Below, piece after piece: positions 7,648-16,433 of a stretch of DNA of 64,000 nt. Within the stretch, counting starts at the first letter, position 1; each line of letters begins with the position of its first letter. The stretch is taken from positions 372,001 through 436,000 of the forward strand of contig JAXLRI010000003.1 in assembly GCA_046331175.1 (NCBI GenBank), read 5' to 3'. The notes under the pieces were generated by a model that saw only the letters and a list, made by a program, of their open reading frames with translations, searched no databases and had not been told where the DNA came from. This DNA is from JAWKIW01 sp046331175 (GTDB taxonomy: Bacteria > Actinomycetota > Acidimicrobiia > Acidimicrobiales > Acidimicrobilacustridaceae). A program made the translations under genes and the position numbers.

Positions 7648-10221
7648 ATGGAGCCGATGACCGCCAACCAGCTGCGCCGAGCCTGGCTCGGGTTCTTCGA
7701 GGGCCGCGAGCACACCGCCGTGCCGTCGTCGGGCCTCATCCCGCACCACCCCACCGCGCCGCTGTTCACCAACGCCGGCATGAACCAGTTCGTGCCGTAC
7801 TTCCTCGGCGAGGAACCGGCCCCGTACCCGCGTGCCACCTCGGTCCAGAAGTGCGTGCGCACGGGCGACATCGAGATCGTCGGCACCACCACCCGGCACC
7901 TCACCTTCTTCGAGATGCTCGGCAACTTCAGCTTCGGCGACTACTTCAAGGAGGGCGCCATCCGCCTGGCGTGGGAGCTGGCCACCGAGGTCGTCGGCTT
8001 CGACGGCGACCGCGTGTGGGCCACCGTCTACCTCGACGACGACGAGGCCGAGCAGATCTGGATCGACGGCATCGGCCTGCCGCCCGAGCGGGTCCAGCGC
8101 CTCGGCGAGGCCGACAACTTCTGGGAGATGCAGAAGGGCGCGCCCGGCCCCTGCGGCCCCAACACCGAGCTCTACTTCGACCGGGGCCCCGCCTACGGCG
8201 CCGAGGGCGGCCCCGCCCACGGCGGCGACGAGCGCTACCTCGAGTTCTGGAACCTCGTCTTCATGCAGTTCAACCGCCAGCCCGACCTCTCGCTGGCCGA
8301 CCTGCCGTCGAAGAACGTCGACACCGGTGCCGGGATGGAGCGCTTCCTCGTCCTGCTCCAGGACGTGCCCACCGTGTTCGAGACCGACGTCTTCCGGCCC
8401 CTCATCGAGGAGGCCGAGTCGCTGTCGGGCCGCCGCTACGGCCAGGACGAGCGCACCGACGTGAGCCTGCGGATCATGGCCGACCACGCCCGCACGGTGT
8501 CGTTCCTCGTGAGCGACGGCGTCTTCCCCTCGAACGAGGGGCGGGGCTACGTCCTGCGCCGCATCATCCGCCGGGCCGTCCGCCACGCCTACCTGCTCGG
8601 CGTCGAGCGCCTGGTCACGCCATCGCTCGTCGACACCACCATCGCGCTCCTCGGCGAGGCCTACCCCGACCTGGCCGCCAACCACGACTTCGTGTCCGGT
8701 GTGGTCACCCGCGAGGAGGAGCGCTTCCGCCAGACGCTCAAGCAGGGGATGACCATCCTCGACGCCGAGCTCGACGCGCTGTCCGACGGCGCCGCCCTGG
8801 GCGGCTCGGTCGCCTTCCTGCTCCACGACACCCACGGCTTCCCGCTCGAGCTCACCACCGAGATCGCCGGCGAGCAGGGGGTCGAGGTCGATCGCGAGGG
8901 CTTCGAGGTCGAGATGGCCGAGCAGCGCCGCCGGGCCAAGGAGGCGCGTCGCAACGAGGGCGTCACCGACGAGGCCGAGCCCTTCGCCGAGGTGCTCGAC
9001 GAGTTCGGCCCGACCGAGTTCACCGGCCGCGAGGAGGACGAGAGCAAGGCGCACGTGCTGGCCGTGGTCGGCGACAGCATCGTGCTCGACCGCACGCCCT
9101 TCTACGCCGAGAGCGGCGGCCAGGTCGGCGACACCGGCGCCATCGCCACCGACACCGGCCGGGCCGAGGTGCTCGACACCACCTACGGCGTGCCCGGCCT
9201 GGTGCGCCACCGGGTCGCGGTGGTCGAGGGCGAGATCACGCCGGGCCAGGAGGCCACCGCCAGCATCGACGTGGCGCGCCGCGACGCCATCCGCCGCAAC
9301 CACACGGCCACCCACCTGCTGCACTGGGCGCTGCGCGAGGTCCTCGGCGACCACGTCAAGCAGCAGGGCTCGCTGGTCGCGCCCGACCGCCTGCGCTTCG
9401 ACTTCAGCCACTACGAGGCGCTCACCGACGACGAGATCGCCCGCGTGGAAGATCTCGTGAACGGCGAGGTGCTGCACAACCACCCGGCCCGCAACTACGA
9501 GACCACCATGGAGTACGCCGCCCAGATCGGCGCCATCGCCTTCTTCGGCGACAAGTACGGCGACGTGGTGCGGGTGCTCGAGGCCGGCCCCCACTCCACC
9601 GAGCTGTGCGGCGGCACCCACGTGCGGGCGCTCGGCGACATCGGTGCCTTCAAGATCGTGAGCGAGGCCTCGATCGGCTCGAACATCCGCCGCATCGAGG
9701 CGGTCACCGGCTTCGGCCCCATCGACAGGATGCGCCAGGAGGAGCTGCGGCTGCGCAGCATCGCCGATGTCCTGGGCGTGGGCGCCGACGAGGTGGTCGA
9801 TGCCGTCGAGCGTCGGATCGCCGAGGCCAAGGACCTGGCCAAGGAGGTCAAGACCCTCAAGGCCCGGCTGGCGGCCTCCCAGGCCGGCGACCTCGCCGCC
9901 GCGGCCGTCGACGGCGTGGTGGTGACCCGGGTCGACGGCCTGGCACGCGACGACATGCGCACCCTGGCCCTGGCCGTGCGCGACAAGGCCGGCGTGCGCG
10001 CCGTCGTCCTCGGCGGCGAGCCCGACGGCGGTGGTGCCGCCCTGGTGGCCGCCACCGCGAAGGGCGACGACCTGACGGCCCCCGCCCTCATCGCCGACGG
10101 CAAGAAGGCCATCCAGGGGGGTGGCTCCGACAAGGACCCGACCTTCGCCATGGCCGGTGGCCGCGACGCCGGGGGCATCGACGCCGCCCTCGACGCGGCC
10201 CGGACCGCCGCCGGCCTCTAG
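7648..10221 (+). CDS. alaS: Alanyl-tRNA synthetase
   Basis: Class II synthetase that charges tRNA-Ala, 857 residues with all usual parts. The catalytic domain shows FTNAGMNQFVPYFLG, RATSVQKCVRTGDIEIVG and HLTFFEMLGNFSFGDYFK. The editing domain carries the zinc-site motif HTATHLLHWALREVLG and later CGGTHVRALGDIG. A C-terminal DHHA1-like domain ends GGGSDKDPTFAMAGG. The first ATG (7648) fits the TAGGCT -10 element; a second in-frame ATG at 7657 is possible. The gene heads the alaS-ruvX-mltG-aroE group conserved in actinobacteria. Confidence 0.96.
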   Translation: MEPMTANQLRRAWLGFFEGREHTAVPSSGLIPHHPTAPLFTNAGMNQFVPYFLGEEPAPYPRATSVQKCVRTGDIEIVGTTTRHLTFFEMLGNFSFGDYFKEGAIRLAWELATEVVGFDGDRVWATVYLDDDEAEQIWIDGIGLPPERVQRLGEADNFWEMQKGAPGPCGPNTELYFDRGPAYGAEGGPAHGGDERYLEFWNLVFMQFNRQPDLSLADLPSKNVDTGAGMERFLVLLQDVPTVFETDVFRPLIEEAESLSGRRYGQDERTDVSLRIMADHARTVSFLVSDGVFPSNEGRGYVLRRIIRRAVRHAYLLGVERLVTPSLVDTTIALLGEAYPDLAANHDFVSGVVTREEERFRQTLKQGMTILDAELDALSDGAALGGSVAFLLHDTHGFPLELTTEIAGEQGVEVDREGFEVEMAEQRRRAKEARRNEGVTDEAEPFAEVLDEFGPTEFTGREEDESKAHVLAVVGDSIVLDRTPFYAESGGQVGDTGAIATDTGRAEVLDTTYGVPGLVRHRVAVVEGEITPGQEATASIDVARRDAIRRNHTATHLLHWALREVLGDHVKQQGSLVAPDRLRFDFSHYEALTDDEIARVEDLVNGEVLHNHPARNYETTMEYAAQIGAIAFFGDKYGDVVRVLEAGPHSTELCGGTHVRALGDIGAFKIVSEASIGSNIRRIEAVTGFGPIDRMRQEELRLRSIADVLGVGADEVVDAVERRIAEAKDLAKEVKTLKARLAASQAGDLAAAAVDGVVVTRVDGLARDDMRTLALAVRDKAGVRAVVLGGEPDGGGAALVAATAKGDDLTAPALIADGKKAIQGGGSDKDPTFAMAGGRDAGGIDAALDAARTAAGL

Positions 10222-10233
10222 GCCGCGCCGGGC

Positions 10234-10686
10234 GTGCGCGTCCTCGGCATCGACCTGGGGTCCAAGCGGATCGGCATCGCCGTGTCCGACTCCGACGGCC
10301 GGGTCGCCACGCCGCTCACCGTGGTGCACCGCACGAAGGACCTCGCCGGCGACCGCCGGCGGATCGCCGACCTCGCCCAGGAGTGGGAGGCCGAGGGCCT
10401 GGTGGTGGGCCTGCCGCTGTCCCTGGACGGGTCCGAGGGGGTCGCCGCCCGGGCCGCCCGGGAGGAGGCCGCCGCCCTCGGTGACTGCACCTCCCTGCCG
10501 GTGGCGACCTACGATGAGCGACTGACCACGGTCACCGCCGAGCAGCGGCTCGTCGAGCAGGGGCTCGACGCCCGCCAGCGGCGGGCGGTGGTCGACCAGG
10601 TGGCCGCCGCCGTCATGCTCCAGGCGTGGCTCGACGGCCACCGAGACGTCGCCGACCCGTTCGGGGCCGCCGACGAGGGCCGCTGA
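10234..10686 (+). CDS. ruvX: Putative pre-16S rRNA nuclease (YqgF/RuvX)
   Basis: RNase H-fold nuclease of the YqgF family, 150 residues, which is normal. It opens with VLGIDLGSKRIGIAVSDSDG, holding the first catalytic Asp, followed by GLVVGLPLSLDGSEG and the YDERLTTVTAE block with the second acidic pair. In E. coli the family takes part in 16S rRNA 5'-end maturation. The GTG start at 10234 lies 12 nt after the alaS stop. It is followed directly by mltG, as in other actinobacteria. Confidence 0.92.
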   Translation: MRVLGIDLGSKRIGIAVSDSDGRVATPLTVVHRTKDLAGDRRRIADLAQEWEAEGLVVGLPLSLDGSEGVAARAAREEAAALGDCTSLPVATYDERLTTVTAEQRLVEQGLDARQRRAVVDQVAAAVMLQAWLDGHRDVADPFGAADEGR

Positions 10687-10700
10687 CCCGGAGGAACCCG

Positions 10701-11873
10701 TTGTCCGACACCATCCACGACGACCGGCAGGCGCTGGCCGACGACGAGGGCTGGGACGACGACCTCGAGGGCGACTACGTCTACGTCCCCAAGGAGAGCG
10801 GCTTCTGGCGCAAGACGCTGGTCGCGCTCGTGGCGTTCGCCGTGTTCGTGGTGGCCCTGCTCGGTGCGGGGGGCTGGTGGGCCATCAACCAGGTCCGCGG
10901 CGACGAGGGCGAGGGTACGCCCGTCGAGATCGCCATCCCCCAGGGCGCCACGCTCGCCCAGGCCTCGAGGATCCTCGAGGAGAAGGACGTCATCAAGAAC
11001 GCCACCTTCTTCCGCTACTACGCCAAGTGGAAGAACATCAACAGCGTCAAGGCCGGCGACTACCAGGGCTTCCGGACCGGCATGAGCCTGGACGACGCCG
11101 TGCAGAAGCTGGCCGCCGGCCCGCTGCCGGCCCGGTTCACCGAGCTGGTGATCCCCGAGGGCTACGGGGCGCGCGACATCGACAAGAAGATCCTCGCCAC
11201 GTTCCCCGAGATGACCAACGGCGACCTCGCCGCCGCCGAGCTGGCGGCGGCGTCGAGCGCGTCGAAGTACTTCGCCTACCGCCCGCCGAGCGACCTGCCG
11301 AGCCTCGAGGGCTTCCTCTTCCCGGCCACCTACCGGGTCGAGAAGCCCGACATCGCCGACGAGGGCAAGCTCGTCACCCAGATGGTCAACAAGTTCGACG
11401 CGGTGGCCGACGAGGTCGGCCTGGCCGCCGCCGGCCAGAAGCTCGACGGCGTGGCCGGCAAGCGCCAGATCAGCCCCTACGACGCCCTCATCGTCGCCTC
11501 GCTGATCGAGAAGGAGGCCAAGGTCCCCGAGGACCGCGCCAAGATCGCCCGGGTCATCTACAACCGCCTCGAGCGGGGCATGCGCCTCGACATCGACGCC
11601 TCGGTCTTCTACTGCTTCCCGGGCAAGACCGACGCCCTCACGCAGTCCGACCTCAAGGCCGACTGCGCGTACAACACCCGCCAGAAGTACGGCCTCCCGC
11701 CGACGCCGATCGCCAACCCCGGCAAGGCGTCGCTGGTGGCCGCGCTCAACCCCGAACCGGGTGACTGGCTGTACTACGTGGTGGCCGACAAGGAAGGCCA
11801 CCACTTCTTCACCAGCAACTACAACGACTTCTTGAAGCAGAAGGCCGAGTCCGAGAAGCAGGGCCTGCTGTGA
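10701..11873 (+). CDS. mltG: Endolytic transglycosylase MltG
   Basis: Inner-membrane lytic transglycosylase that cleaves nascent peptidoglycan strands, 390 residues. The start is a TTG at 10701 with a clear Shine-Dalgarno GGAGGA at 10690-10695; upstream in-frame codons lie inside ruvX. The cytoplasmic N-terminus is acidic (DDEGWDDDLEGDY), then comes a transmembrane helix at about 39-61. The YceG domain shows the LVIPEGYGARDI block, the catalytic segment SLIEKEAKV with Glu270, and the PPTPIANPGKASLVAALNP motif. Its stop is joined to aroE by a 12-codon mini-ORF. Confidence 0.93.
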   Translation: MSDTIHDDRQALADDEGWDDDLEGDYVYVPKESGFWRKTLVALVAFAVFVVALLGAGGWWAINQVRGDEGEGTPVEIAIPQGATLAQASRILEEKDVIKNATFFRYYAKWKNINSVKAGDYQGFRTGMSLDDAVQKLAAGPLPARFTELVIPEGYGARDIDKKILATFPEMTNGDLAAAELAAASSASKYFAYRPPSDLPSLEGFLFPATYRVEKPDIADEGKLVTQMVNKFDAVADEVGLAAAGQKLDGVAGKRQISPYDALIVASLIEKEAKVPEDRAKIARVIYNRLERGMRLDIDASVFYCFPGKTDALTQSDLKADCAYNTRQKYGLPPTPIANPGKASLVAALNPEPGDWLYYVVADKEGHHFFTSNYNDFLKQKAESEKQGLL

Positions 11874-11908
11874 TCCGGCGGCGGCCGGCCGGCCCCGCCG
11901 CCCGGTGA
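11870..11908 (+). CDS. Bridging mini-ORF between mltG and aroE (12 codons)
   Basis: GTG at 11870 overlaps the mltG stop as GTGA, and the TGA at 11906-11908 overlaps the aroE start, again as GTGA. The peptide would be VIRRRPAGPAAR. No ribosome-binding site of its own is needed if ribosomes re-initiate after mltG. Whether it is translated is unknown; it belongs to the set of bridging mini-ORFs described in the findings. Confidence 0.35.
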   Translation: MIRRRPAGPAAR

Positions 11909-12804
11909 CGGTCGCCGTGGGGGACGGCACCGCCGAGCCCGAGGGTCCGTGGTCGCCCGGTCCCGCCACCCGGCTGGCCGGCGTGATCGGCCACCCGATC
12001 CGCCACTCCCGGTCGCCGGCCATCCTCAACGCCGCCTTCCGGGCGACCGGCCTCGACTGGGCCTACCTGGCGTTCGACGTCGCCGAGGGCGGGGCCCCGG
12101 CGGCCCTGGACGCGATGCGCTCCCTCGACCTCGGTGGCCTCTCGGTGACGATGCCGCACAAGCAGGCGGTCGCCGCCGCCGTCGACGCGTGCACCGACGC
12201 GGCCCGGGCCCTCGACGCCGTCAACTGCGTGGTGCCCGACGGCGACCGCCTGGTCGGCCACAACACCGACGGCGAGGGGTTCCTGCGGTCCCTGGCCGCC
12301 GACGGGGGCTTCGACCCGGTCGGCCGCCGCTGCCTCGTCTGGGGCGGTGGGGGAGCCGCCCGGGCGGTGGTCGCCGCCCTCGGCCGGGCCGGTGCCGCCG
12401 AGGTGGTCGTGGTCAACCGCACCCCGGAGCGGGCCGAGGCCGCTGCCGCCCTGGTCGGTCCGGCCGGCCGGCCCGGCACGCCCGCCGACGTGGCCGCCGC
12501 CGAGCTCGTCGTCAACGCCACGTCGATCGGCATGGCCGGCGCGGCCGGCGGAGCCGCCCCCGGCGCCGACGGCGTGCTGCCCCCGGGCGCCGAGGCCGTG
12601 CACGCCGGGCAGGTGGTGGTCGACATCGTCTACCAGCCGGTGCGCACCCCCCTCCTGGTCCGGGCCGCCGCGGCGGGGGCCACCCCCGTCGACGGGGTGG
12701 GCATGCTGGTGCACCAGGCGGCGGTGGCCTTCGAGCTGTGGACGGGCCGGCCGGCGCCGGTCGCGGTCATGGCGGCGGCCGCTCGGGCCGGCCTGGCGGA
12801 CTAG
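11905..12804 (+). CDS. aroE: Shikimate dehydrogenase
   Basis: NADPH-dependent reduction of 3-dehydroshikimate to shikimate, fourth step of the aromatic pathway. The 299 residues show the substrate site GHPIRHSRSPAILNAAF, the catalytic Lys86 in SVTMPHK, the catalytic Asp122 in HNTDGEGF, the dinucleotide loop GGGGAARAVV, NRTPERA for NADP phosphate, and VVDIVYQPVRTPLL. The GTG start lies at the end of a mini-ORF from mltG. It is separated from the aroC-aroK-aroB-aroQ cluster by two genes, an arrangement also known in mycobacteria. Confidence 0.94.
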   Translation: MTVAVGDGTAEPEGPWSPGPATRLAGVIGHPIRHSRSPAILNAAFRATGLDWAYLAFDVAEGGAPAALDAMRSLDLGGLSVTMPHKQAVAAAVDACTDAARALDAVNCVVPDGDRLVGHNTDGEGFLRSLAADGGFDPVGRRCLVWGGGGAARAVVAALGRAGAAEVVVVNRTPERAEAAAALVGPAGRPGTPADVAAAELVVNATSIGMAGAAGGAAPGADGVLPPGAEAVHAGQVVVDIVYQPVRTPLLVRAAAAGATPVDGVGMLVHQAAVAFELWTGRPAPVAVMAAAARAGLAD

Positions 12805-12807
12805 TCT
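12802..12807 (+). promoter_or_regulatory. Candidate -10 element upstream of the DUF4388 gene
   Basis: TAGTCT overlaps the aroE stop codon region and lies about 75 nt before the chosen GTG, leaving room for a 5' leader with a Shine-Dalgarno. Support is sequence likeness only. Confidence 0.3.
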
Positions 12808-12881
12808 CGCTTGATTCTCCGCGCCCCCTGCCGATGGGGAGCGCAGCCATACGCACCGATCCACCCACCTCGGAGGTCATC

Positions 12882-13832
12882 GTGGCTCTCTCGGGCACCA
12901 TCGAGACGTTCGCCCTCCCCGACGTGCTGCGCCTGCTCGCGTCGACCAAGAAGACCGGCTGCCTCCGCCTCGACGGCTCTCGGGGCGCCGGGGCCATCTG
13001 GGTCGACGGCGGCGCCATCGTCGGCGGCGAGGCCACCGGTGCCCCCCACGCCGACGGGGCCGCCGAGGTGCTCTTCGAGCTGCTGCGGTTCAAGGAGGGC
13101 GACTTCGAGTTCGAGGCCGACTCCACGCCCGACAGCGCCGCCCCGGCCGCCGAGGTCGAGCCGACCCTCGAGGCCGCCGAGGCGATGCTCGAGGAGTGGA
13201 AGGGCATCGAGGCCGTCGTCCCGTCCCTCGACCACTGGGTCGAGCTCAACCCCGAGCTGCCCGGCGACGAGGTCACGGTCAGCGCCGATCGCTGGAAGTC
13301 GCTCGTGGCCGTGGCCGGCGGCACCAGCGTCGGCCGCCTCGGTGACGAGCTGTCCCTCGGCGAGCTGCCGGTCTCCCGCTCGGTCAAGGAGCTCGTCGAG
13401 CTGGGCCTGGTCCGCGTCGACGAGCCCCGCGACGACGTCGAGCCGGTGATCGCCGCCGTCGAGGTGGTCGAGGTCGAGGCCGAGCCGCTGGCGGCCCCCG
13501 AGCCCGCCTTCGAGGCCGACGCCGACGTGTTCGACCCGGACGCCCTCGTCATCGAGGAGCCCCCGCTGCCGACCGCCGCCGAGTCGTCGTCGCTGTCGGC
13601 CGCCGACGCCGCCGCGGCCGCGGCGCCGCCGGTCGCCCCGGATGCCACCGACGCCGCCGAGATCGCCCGCCAGCTCGCCAACCTCAGCCCGAAGGCCGCC
13701 AAGGCCGTGGCGGCGGCCGCCAAGGCCACCACCCCCGAGGAGCGCGAGGCCGCGCTGGCCGAGGTCGACGACGAGGAGGACCCGATCAACCGGGACCTGC
13801 TCATCAAGTTCCTGGGGTCGGTGAGCTCCTGA
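12882..13832 (+). CDS. DUF4388 (PatA N-terminal-like) domain protein with Ala/Glu-rich tail
   Basis: The first 90 residues (ALSGTIETFALPDVLRLLAS, then TGCLRL, GAIWVDGGAIVGGEA and FKEGDFEFE) match the DUF4388 pattern found in regulatory and gliding-related proteins. A predicted coiled-helical middle follows, then an acidic, Ala/Pro-rich tail ending INRDLLIKFLGSVSS. The 316-residue length assumes the GTG at 12882, which has GGAGG at 12872-12876 five bases upstream; an ATG at 12834 would add 16 residues. No catalytic motif is visible. It is followed by a prepilin peptidase gene, so a link to pili or surface motility is possible but only inferred. Confidence 0.75.
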   Translation: MALSGTIETFALPDVLRLLASTKKTGCLRLDGSRGAGAIWVDGGAIVGGEATGAPHADGAAEVLFELLRFKEGDFEFEADSTPDSAAPAAEVEPTLEAAEAMLEEWKGIEAVVPSLDHWVELNPELPGDEVTVSADRWKSLVAVAGGTSVGRLGDELSLGELPVSRSVKELVELGLVRVDEPRDDVEPVIAAVEVVEVEAEPLAAPEPAFEADADVFDPDALVIEEPPLPTAAESSSLSAADAAAAAAPPVAPDATDAAEIARQLANLSPKAAKAVAAAAKATTPEEREAALAEVDDEEDPINRDLLIKFLGSVSS

Positions 13833-13869
13833 GCGCAGGCTCGTCCCTCCGGAGCGGAGGGCGATCCCG

Positions 13870-14559
13870 ATGAACGCGACCCGGCTGGCGGCCTGCCTGC
13901 TGGTCGCGCTCCCGGTCGGGTGGTTCGCCGGCCTGCTGGTCGACCGCGTCCCCGACCGGCTGCCGCTGGGCCAGGACCTGCCTGGCGTGCGCCTCCAGGG
14001 CAAGTACCTCACCATCCACGTCCTGGTGCTCGCCGCCTACGGCCTGGCCGCCTGGCGCTTCGCCGAGGCACCGGTGCTCCAGCTGGTCACCTACCTGGTG
14101 ATCTTCGGCTCGCTCATCGCGCTGTCGGTCATCGACCTCGAGCTCCTCCGGCTGCCCGACCGCATCGTGGTGCCCACCCTGTTGATCTCGGTGGTCCTGG
14201 TGGTCGTGACCCAGCTCGTCGAGCGCGACGCCGGCGCCATCCAGTTCGCCCTGGCCGGGGCGGCCGGCTACTTCGGCGTGCTGCTGGTCTTCCACCTGAT
14301 CTCGCCCCGGGCCATGGGGTTCGGCGACGTGAAGCTGGCCGCCGTCCTCGGCCTGGCGCTCGGCTGGCTCGGCACCTCCTTCCAGGAGGTGGTGGTGCTC
14401 GTGCTGTGGGGGATGATCGTCGGGTTCCTGCTGGGTTCGGTCGTCGGCGTGGCGCTGTTCATCTCGCGGCGCCGGTCGAAGGCCTATCCGTTCGGGCCGT
14501 TCATCGCCGTGGGCACGATCGCGGTGGTGCTGCTCAGCAACGGCATCCTCAACCGGTGA
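13870..14559 (+). CDS. Prepilin peptidase (A24 aspartic protease)
   Basis: Polytopic membrane protein of 229 residues with about six hydrophobic segments. The two catalytic Asp motifs of A24 peptidases are present: the Asp of SVIDLELLRLPD (about residue 96) and GFGD in MGFGDVKLAAVLGLALG (about residue 155). The zinc-binding methylase domain of classical PilD (paired CxxC) is absent, so this is a short form with peptidase only. It starts at ATG 13870 after GGAGGG. The gene occupies the same place (aroE-side of aroC) as the prepilin peptidase gene of mycobacteria. Confidence 0.88.
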   Translation: MNATRLAACLLVALPVGWFAGLLVDRVPDRLPLGQDLPGVRLQGKYLTIHVLVLAAYGLAAWRFAEAPVLQLVTYLVIFGSLIALSVIDLELLRLPDRIVVPTLLISVVLVVVTQLVERDAGAIQFALAGAAGYFGVLLVFHLISPRAMGFGDVKLAAVLGLALGWLGTSFQEVVVLVLWGMIVGFLLGSVVGVALFISRRRSKAYPFGPFIAVGTIAVVLLSNGILNR

Positions 14560-14630
14560 GCGCCCCGCCCGCCCGCCCGGCGACGGCGCCGGCACCGCCA
14601 ACCACTGCCGGACCGCCGGTGCGCCCCCAC

Positions 14631-14636
14631 TAGCCT
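14631..14636 (+). promoter_or_regulatory. -10 element of a leaderless promoter for aroC
   Basis: TAGCCT ends 7 nt before the aroC ATG. Its TAG is also the stop of a 25-codon frame running on from the prepilin peptidase stop, so that frame does not reach aroC. Confidence 0.5.
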
Positions 14637-14643
14637 CTGGGCC

Positions 14644-15900
14644 ATGCTGCGCTTCCTGACCGCGGGCGAATCCCACGGCAAGGCCCTCGTCGTCGTCGTC
14701 GAGGGCCTCCCCGCCGGTCTGCCGGTGACGGTCGCCGACGTCCAGGCCGAGCTCGCCCGCCGCCGGCTGGGCTACGGCCGGGGTCCGCGCATGCGCTTCG
14801 AGCAGGACGAGGTGACCCTGGTCGGCGGCGTGCGCCACGGCCGCACCCTTGGTTCGCCGGTGGCCATCGAGATCGCCAACTCCGAGTGGGACCGCGGCAA
14901 GTGGAACGAGGAGATGTCGCCGGCCCCGGGCGCCACCGCCAGCCCTCTGACCACGCCCCGGCCCGGCCACGCCGACCTCGCGGGCATGCAGAAGTACGGC
15001 TTCACCGACGCCCGCGACGTGCTCGAGCGGGCCTCGGCGCGCGAGACGGCGGCGCGCGTCGCCGCCGGCGCGCTGGCCAAGCTGCTGCTCGGCCACCTCG
15101 GCATCGCCATCGGCTCCCACGTGGTCGCCCTCGGCGACGTGCGGGCCTCGGCCGCGCACCGCCCCGGTCCCGACCAGCTGCTCGCCGTCGACGGCTCCGA
15201 GGTCCGCTGCACCGACCCCGGCGCCGCCGACGCCATGGTCGAGGCGATCAAGGCGGCGGCCAAGGCCGGAGACTCGCTCGGCGGCGTCGTCGAGGTGCTC
15301 GCCTACGGCGCCCCGGTTGGCCTGGGCAGCCACGTCCACTGGGACCGCAAGCTCGACTCGCGCCTCGCCGGCGCCCTGATGAGCATCCAGGCGGTCAAGG
15401 GCGTCGAGATCGGCGACGGGTTCGCCGTGGCCGGCCGGCCCGGCAGCGAAGCCCACGACGCCATCACCTGGGACGCCGAGGCCGGTGCCTACCGCCGCAC
15501 CACCACCAACGCGGGGGGCATCGAGGGCGGCATGTCCACCGGTGAGGTCATCGTCGCCCACGTGGCCATGAAGCCCCTCGCCACGCTGAACCGACCGGTG
15601 CTCGGCACCGTCGACACCGCCACCAAGGCCGAGACGGTCTCGTTCAAGGAGCGCACCGACGTCACCGCGGTGCCGGCCATGGGAGTGGTGGCCGAGACCA
15701 TGACCGCCCTGGTCCTCGCCGACGAGGCCACCCGCAAGTTCGGCGGCGACTCGCTGGCCGAGCTGGTCCGCAACGCCGAGGCCTACCGCGCCGACGTCGC
15801 CGAGCGGGCCCGTCGCCTCGGCGAGCACGTCGAGGGCGCCGACGGGCTGAACTGGCGGGCCGACGAGGCCTTCGGCGACGGCGACGAGGGACCGGCGTGA
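14644..15900 (+). CDS. aroC: Chorismate synthase
   Basis: FMN-dependent conversion of EPSP to chorismate, the last shikimate step. The 418 residues begin LRFLTAGESHGKALVVVVEG, the family signature 1, and continue with RRLGYGRGPRM, RPGHADLAGMQKYGFTDARDVLERASARETA, and GGIEGGMSTGEVI. The ATG at 14644 follows a TAGCCT -10 by 7 nt and lacks a ribosome-binding site, indicating a leaderless start of the aroC-aroK-aroB-aroQ operon. The stop overlaps aroK as GTGA. Confidence 0.96.
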   Translation: MLRFLTAGESHGKALVVVVEGLPAGLPVTVADVQAELARRRLGYGRGPRMRFEQDEVTLVGGVRHGRTLGSPVAIEIANSEWDRGKWNEEMSPAPGATASPLTTPRPGHADLAGMQKYGFTDARDVLERASARETAARVAAGALAKLLLGHLGIAIGSHVVALGDVRASAAHRPGPDQLLAVDGSEVRCTDPGAADAMVEAIKAAAKAGDSLGGVVEVLAYGAPVGLGSHVHWDRKLDSRLAGALMSIQAVKGVEIGDGFAVAGRPGSEAHDAITWDAEAGAYRRTTTNAGGIEGGMSTGEVIVAHVAMKPLATLNRPVLGTVDTATKAETVSFKERTDVTAVPAMGVVAETMTALVLADEATRKFGGDSLAELVRNAEAYRADVAERARRLGEHVEGADGLNWRADEAFGDGDEGPA

Positions 15901-16433
15901 CCCCCCGGGGTCCCCACCTCGTGCTGGTCGGGATGATGGGCGCCGGCAAGACCACCGCCGGCACGCTGGTCGCCGACCAGCTGGCCCGGCCGTTCCTCGA
16001 CAGCGACGCCGAGATCGAGGCCCGCACCGGGCGGACCGTGCGGGAGATCTTCGCCGCCGAGGGCGAGGGCGCCTTCCGCCGCATCGAGGCCGAGGTGCTG
16101 CGCGAGGCGCTGGGCTCGGCGACCCCCGCGGTGGTCGCCGCCGCCGGCGGCACGGTGCTCGACGCCGACAACCGGCGGGCGATGCGCGAGGCCGGCACGG
16201 TGGTCTGGCTGCGGGCCCGACCCGACGTGCTGGCCACCCGGGCCGAGCAGGGCGAGCACCGGCCCCTCATCGACGACGATCCGGTGGGCGTCCTCACCCG
16301 GCTCTCGACCGATCGCGAGGCGCTCTACGGCGAGGTGGCCGACGTCGTGGTCGACACCGACCAGGTGCCCCTCGACGACCTGGTGGCCCACCTCGTGGCG
16401 CTCGCCCTCGCCCCGGCGGAGGCGGCCCCGTGA
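15897..16433 (+). CDS. aroK: Shikimate kinase
   Basis: ATP-dependent phosphorylation of shikimate. The 178 residues contain the P-loop GMMGAGKTT (12-20), the shikimate-binding DSDAEIE with the conserved Asp pair, FRRIEAEVLREAL with the Arg that contacts shikimate, and the AAGGTVL glycine loop, with lid Arg in EHRPLID. The GTG start overlaps the aroC stop and the stop overlaps aroB (GTGA), so translation is coupled along the operon. Confidence 0.94.
   Translation: MTPRGPHLVLVGMMGAGKTTAGTLVADQLARPFLDSDAEIEARTGRTVREIFAAEGEGAFRRIEAEVLREALGSATPAVVAAAGGTVLDADNRRAMREAGTVVWLRARPDVLATRAEQGEHRPLIDDDPVGVLTRLSTDREALYGEVADVVVDTDQVPLDDLVAHLVALALAPAEAAP

Noticed and set aside
14556..14633. A bridging mini-ORF between the prepilin peptidase and aroC
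   Set aside because: The frame opened by GTG 14556 stops at TAG 14631-14633, short of the aroC start, so it does not bridge.
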